A DNA stretch of 64,000 nucleotides. Source: Gammaproteobacteria bacterium. GTDB taxonomy: Bacteria > Pseudomonadota > Gammaproteobacteria > GCA-001735895. Positions 60,755 to 64,000 of this stretch are shown here, piece by piece. The position numbers and the translations under genes are program-made. A model generated the notes under the pieces. The model worked only from the letters and a program-made list of their open reading frames with translations. It had not been told where the DNA came from and ran no database searches. How positions within the stretch are numbered: the stretch's first letter is position 1; every line of letters starts with the position of its first letter. The DNA is taken from assembly GCA_030066085.1 (NCBI GenBank), contig JASJCI010000025.1, positions 1 to 64,000 of the forward strand, in the 5' to 3' direction.

Positions 60755-60865
60755 CTGACGAGGTTATGGCTCACCCGGATGGCACAGTGTCGGCATATTC
60801 AGGCCGAAAATCAATCGCTGCGCGGCACAACCCGGGCAGCGTCGGCCCGAGCCGATGCGCCTGCT

Positions 60866-61546
60866 TCAATCCAGCGGCAGGTGGCCGGTCTTGACCCAGA
60901 TGATCGTATCCTCTTCCACGTACGGGAAGTGCTGGCTCATGTGCGGGCTGCGAATCCAGCTGCCGGCGGGATACTCGCCGAACTCGTCGCGGAAAACCCC
61001 CGCAAGGACCAGGATCTCCTCGCCGCCGAAGTGACGGTGGGGCTGGAAACGTTCGCCGGCCGGCCATTTTACCAGCGCGGTGTGTTCATGCTCGAAGCTG
61101 TGCAGCGGCATGACCTCGAGGCCACCCTGGCCCGGCAACCAGTCCGCCGTAGCGGTATCGATCACGGTCTGCTGGCCGTCGGCCGGGTCGAACTGGTCGA
61201 GCTTGACGAACAGCAGGCAGCCCTCGCGCGTGAATGGCTGGTGCCGGGAGCCGGGCGGGTTACGCAGGTAGCTGCCCTTGCCGTAGTCACCGTTTTCGTC
61301 GGCAAAGACACCGTCGAGGACCAGGATTTCCTCGCCAAGCGGGTGCGTGTGCGGGCTGAAGCTGCTGTCCGGGGCGAAGCGCACCAGGCTGGTGGTCCGG
61401 CCGCTCTCGGCGAACTCGCGGCTGAGCGGCTTGCGCTGCACGCCGTCGCAGGGACTGCCGACCCAGTCCATGGCTGCGGTTTCGATCACGACGCGTTGGC
61501 TGAAATCGAAGTTCAATCGGTCGGCTTGCGGGGCTGAATCCGGCAT
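60866..61546 (-). CDS. ChrR-like bicupin protein
   Basis: 226 residues with two cupin domains. Domain 1 (~25-115) has FSPHTHPLGEEILVLDG and SRHQPFT; domain 2 (~130-222) has FQPHRHFGGEEILVLAG and MSQHFPY. Each carries the H-x-H-x(4)-E cupin metal site. They resemble the C-terminal cupin of anti-sigma factor ChrR, but the zinc-binding anti-sigma domain is missing. It may be a metal-dependent sensor or enzyme. It is divergent from the HxlR regulator gene. Confidence 0.82.
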   Translation of the reverse strand: MPDSAPQADRLNFDFSQRVVIETAAMDWVGSPCDGVQRKPLSREFAESGRTTSLVRFAPDSSFSPHTHPLGEEILVLDGVFADENGDYGKGSYLRNPPGSRHQPFTREGCLLFVKLDQFDPADGQQTVIDTATADWLPGQGGLEVMPLHSFEHEHTALVKWPAGERFQPHRHFGGEEILVLAGVFRDEFGEYPAGSWIRSPHMSQHFPYVEEDTIIWVKTGHLPLD

Positions 61547-61651
61547 GGTGGTTACCTGCTATTCGTTGAAGGTTACGTTAGGATATGGCCACCGGGCGCC
61601 GTTTGAAAGCAGGCACAAATTGGTGGGGTAGGTACTTGCGGGTATATCTTT

Positions 61652-61996
61652 ATGAAATCCAAGGGGAAAATTTTTGCCAGGAAATCGGCGCCGCAACAGA
61701 GCGCGCGCATGGTGGAGACCATTTTCGGCTGCAAGTGGTCGTTAACCGTGTACCAGCTGCTCGCCAGCGGCATCAACCGCCCGGGTGAAATGGTGCGCAG
61801 CGTGGAAGGGCTGACCACCAAGGTGCTCAACGAATGCCTGCGGCGCAACGTGAAATTCGGCATCCTCGAACGTACCAGTTATGCCGAGACACCGCCACGC
61901 GTGGAATACCGCGTTACTCCCTTCGGCGAACGTTTCATCCGGGTGATCGACGAGCTGGAAAACCTGCAGGCCGAGATCGACGACCGGCGCGCCTGA
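61652..61996 (+). CDS. HxlR-family transcriptional regulator
   Basis: 114 residues, winged helix: MVETIFGCKWSLTVYQLLAS, INRPGEMVRSVEGLTTKVLN, ECLRRNVKFGILERTSYAE and PPRVEYRVTPFGERF. HxlR regulators respond to aldehydes, quinones or other reactive molecules. The usual lone Cys near the N-terminus is in FGCKWS. It is divergent from the bicupin gene, a plausible target. Confidence 0.85.
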   Translation: MKSKGKIFARKSAPQQSARMVETIFGCKWSLTVYQLLASGINRPGEMVRSVEGLTTKVLNECLRRNVKFGILERTSYAETPPRVEYRVTPFGERFIRVIDELENLQAEIDDRRA

Positions 61997-62106
61997 CGAT
62001 TTCCGACGAACGGTCGTCATCTCCCGGGAAATGAGAACCAGTTCGCAAAAAAACCGCTATGGCCGTGGACTAGACTCAAACGACGTTTAAGGAATCGACG
62101 AATGCC

Positions 62107-62526
62107 ATGCTCGACATCATCGCCCTTGGATTGCTGCTGTTTATCGCCGCCAGCCTGACTTTCGGCGCTATCGCGATCGTCGGTATCCCCTACCGGATTG
62201 CGGCCGAGCGTAACCACCCGCAGCAGGACGCGATTTACTTCGCGGGCTGGGCCAGCCTGTTCACGCTGCACGCCGCCTGGCCGCTGGTCTGGATCTGGGC
62301 CGCGGCCTACCGCGAGGACCCCGTGCCGCGCTTCGCGCAGCTGAACGAGGATACGGCAATCAACGACCGCGCCGAGGCCGATGACGAAGCGGCCGATCCG
62401 GCACTCGATCAGCTCGACGAGGACATTACCGATTCGGTTACGCTGTTACGCCACCGTTACGACGTGCTCGACGATCGTCTCGAGCGTATCGAAACCGCCA
62501 TCATGGCGGCCTCGGACGCGGCCTGA
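62107..62526 (+). CDS. DUF3302 membrane protein (YibI/YiaW-like)
   Basis: 139 residues. Two membrane segments and the block IPYRIAAERNHPQQDAIYFA then GWASLFTLHAAWPLVWIWA match E. coli YibI/YiaW. Those proteins are ~105-120 residues; this one has an extra acidic and coiled C-terminus (QLDEDITDSVTLLRHRYDVL). In E. coli it precedes a HlyD-family gene, as here (15 bp). Confidence 0.82.
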   Translation: MLDIIALGLLLFIAASLTFGAIAIVGIPYRIAAERNHPQQDAIYFAGWASLFTLHAAWPLVWIWAAAYREDPVPRFAQLNEDTAINDRAEADDEAADPALDQLDEDITDSVTLLRHRYDVLDDRLERIETAIMAASDAA

Positions 62527-62541
62527 GGAGGGAGCAGGAAA

Positions 62542-63120
62542 ATGGAAATTTTCGTGGTTACGGGTTACGCGGCAATCGCCATCGCCATGTTCGCGGTGTT
62601 TCGCCTGCCGCTGAATCGCTGGACGGTTCCGGTCGCCTCGCTGGGCGGTCTGTTCGTAGTTTTCACGCTGATCCAGGTACTGAACCATTACCACCCGCAC
62701 TCGGCGTCGAGCGCGCAGGCCCCGGCGAGCGGGAGCGAAACCGGCGCCGAATCCGGGGCGCCGCAGCTGGTCGCCTGGTTTCGCCTGAATCAACAGGGCC
62801 GGCTGCACGACGGCAGCAGCGCCGAGGTGACTTTCGACGCGATTCCGGGCGAGGTTTTCAGCGCCGAGGTGCGTTCTGTGCTGGCGTCCGCCGACCTGCC
62901 GCAGGGCTTGCCGGGGGCGCCCGCGGAAACGGCGCGGGCGGCGCTGTTGCCGGTACTGCTGGCGGTAACCGACGAACGCTATGCGCTCTATCACGGGTTG
63001 CTGGCGGGTAATGCCGCGCAGGCCGCGGTTTACGGCGAAGACCTGCCGCAACTCGCGGTGGTGCGCAAGACGCTGCTGCGCATGGCGGCGTGGATGAACT
63101 ACCTTTCGCTACCCGCCTGA
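62542..63120 (+). CDS. Shortened HlyD-family protein (YibH/YiaV-like)
   Basis: 192 residues compared with about 378 for YibH/YiaV. N-terminal membrane segments and LPLNRWTVPVASLGGLFVVF match the start of YibH/YiaV, and the C-terminal half (QLVAWFRLNQQGRLHDGSSA, EVTFDAIPGEVFSAEVRSVL, then VVRKTLLRMAAWMNYL) matches its end. The whole coiled-coil hairpin and lipoyl region between them is missing, replaced by a Ser/Ala/Gly-rich linker (SASSAQAPASGSETGAESGA). The reading frame is open and clean. It overlaps the convergent TPR gene by 12 bases. Confidence 0.78.
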   Translation: MEIFVVTGYAAIAIAMFAVFRLPLNRWTVPVASLGGLFVVFTLIQVLNHYHPHSASSAQAPASGSETGAESGAPQLVAWFRLNQQGRLHDGSSAEVTFDAIPGEVFSAEVRSVLASADLPQGLPGAPAETARAALLPVLLAVTDERYALYHGLLAGNAAQAAVYGEDLPQLAVVRKTLLRMAAWMNYLSLPA

Positions 63121-64000
63121 TCGCGTGGTCTCGTCCGCGTCGGGCAGGCCGGCAAGGCTGAGCCCCTCGAGTATCTTTTCCAGCACGTCACGGTCGCGCA
63201 ACGGCCAGCGCTCGCGCAGTCCCGACACGGTGACATTCGGCGCCAGCCCGCGCAGTCGTTCCACCGAAGCGCGCGCGTCGTCCAGCTGTCCGAGGTGTGC
63301 CTGTGCCGCCGCCAGGACGCGCCAGGTCGTATCCCAGCCGTCATAAATGCGCAGCGACCGCATGGCCTGTTCGCGGGCCTGTTGATAGCGCCCGCAACAC
63401 AGGTGCGCCAGCGCGAGGCTGGCAAAAAAGAAAAACGCGTTGGGGTCGCCGGGACTGACCCGGATCGCGGCCTCGATCAGCGGGATGCCGGTCTCGGGAT
63501 CGCCGCTGACGATCAGGCAGGCGCCGCCCAGGAAACTGACGAAGGCGATGTTGGGATTGATCTCGAGAGCGCGGTTCACCGCCTGCAGTCCCTGGTCGTA
63601 GTCGCGCGCAATCATGATCAGCACGAAACCGGCCAGCACGAGTACCAGCGCATCGTCGCGATCGGCTTCGATTGCGCGGCGCGCCATGTCGATGGCCGTG
63701 GCCGTATCGTCGTCGCTGTAGGCGCCCCACGCGCGGGTCAGCCGTTCTTCGTAGGCCCAGGCCAGGTGTGCCAGCGCGAGCCCGTAGTCCGGGTCCAGCG
63801 TGACCGCCCGGTGCAGGTAATCGAGCGCCTGCCGGTTCTGCTGCGGGCGCATCGACTGTAGCAGCGGCAGCGCCCGCAGGTACAGGTCGTAGGCATCCAT
63901 GTCGTCGGTGGGCTTGTGCTGCGAGCGTTCGATTTCGGCCACCCGCAGCGATGGCTCGATCGCGCCGACGACGCTCTCGGTGATGCGGTCCTGCAGTTCG
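63109..64000 (-). CDS. TPR protein, C-terminal part (5' end outside the window)
   Basis: At least 297 residues to the window edge, which lacks the start; the frame is open to 64000. At least five TPR units are seen (ALDYLHRAVTLDPDYGLALA, AIDMARRAIEADRDDALVLV, GLQAVNRALEINPNIAFVSF). The preceding part (VAEIERSQHKPTDDMDAYDL, then YLRALPLL) is as in class III adenylate/guanylate cyclases or CadC-like regulators with a TPR tail. The N-terminal domain is beyond the window. Confidence 0.8.
   Translation of the reverse strand, partial: ELQDRITESVVGAIEPSLRVAEIERSQHKPTDDMDAYDLYLRALPLLQSMRPQQNRQALDYLHRAVTLDPDYGLALAHLAWAYEERLTRAWGAYSDDDTATAIDMARRAIEADRDDALVLVLAGFVLIMIARDYDQGLQAVNRALEINPNIAFVSFLGGACLIVSGDPETGIPLIEAAIRVSPGDPNAFFFFASLALAHLCCGRYQQAREQAMRSLRIYDGWDTTWRVLAAAQAHLGQLDDARASVERLRGLAPNVTVSGLRERWPLRDRDVLEKILEGLSLAGLPDADETTRSGG

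Overview
The window is high-GC, densely coded chromosomal DNA with almost all genes of gammaproteobacterial type: a yghU-type glutathione transferase, SohB, a DUF3302 plus HlyD-like pair related to E. coli YibI/YibH, a Pil-Chp-like chemosensory cluster, SCO/PCuAC copper proteins, MipA/OmpV and 3-hydroxybutyrate dehydrogenase. A protein very like DMSP demethylase, a GrdB-family selenoprotein and a TauD-like dioxygenase suggest a marine or sediment heterotroph. I see no phage, insertion sequence, CRISPR array, rRNA or tRNA. The species cannot be named from this sequence.

Layout. 1-8.5 kb: metabolic and envelope genes (MltF-like transglycosylase, intradiol-dioxygenase-like lipoprotein, YghU, inositol monophosphatase family, a kinase-aminotransferase fusion, a serine hydrolase and a 52-residue membrane protein). 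8.7-9.9 kb: fatty acid hydroxylase/sterol desaturase. 10.5-18.9 kb: a seven-gene chemosensory operon (two response regulators, CheW, a secreted Cache-type protein, MCP, hybrid CheA, a winged-helix-like protein) that ends at an intrinsic terminator and has no cheR or cheB. 19-23.2 kb: ABC exporter, glycosyltransferase, HAD phosphatase. 23.4-26.3 kb: two GcvT/DmdA paralogues around a DUF1330 gene. 26.7-29.5 kb: lipoprotein, TauD-like dioxygenase, tandem-TM2 protein. 29.5-31.9 kb: copper delivery genes behind a possible FNR-type site. 32-35.8 kb: cytoplasmic molybdopterin oxidoreductase divergent from the selenoprotein. 35.9-39.4 kb: gamma-glutamyltransferase divergent from a GCS2-CBS fusion, around a second FNR-type site. 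39.6-49.5 kb: PLP enzyme, TIM-barrel-like lipoprotein, ferredoxin reductase, diguanylate cyclase, patatin/BdhA pair, HIT protein, fasciclin protein. 49.9-52.8 kb: a two-gene ion-channel-like unit (ExbD/TolR-type segment, long coiled coil and OmpA domain; MotA/ExbB-like partner) closed by a strong terminator. 53-64 kb: small membrane proteins, HAD phosphatase, DUF411, HPF-like protein, SohB, SOUL lipoprotein, outer membrane protein, bicupin, HxlR regulator, DUF3302/short HlyD pair and the end of a TPR protein that runs off the window.

Most notable points: (1) one reading frame continues through TGA at 35052-35054 with a UxxC motif and a hairpin directly downstream, which indicates selenocysteine; (2) the two-gene coiled-coil motor-like unit at 49953-52778, which matches neither Tol, Exb, Mot nor complete Zorya systems; (3) the chemosensory operon with a secreted Cache protein and no adaptation enzymes; (4) about ten copies of a GGGGACGTACCCC element with flanking A/T runs, always 3' of genes; (5) a HlyD-type protein lacking its hairpin and lipoyl region; (6) a kinase-aminotransferase fusion.
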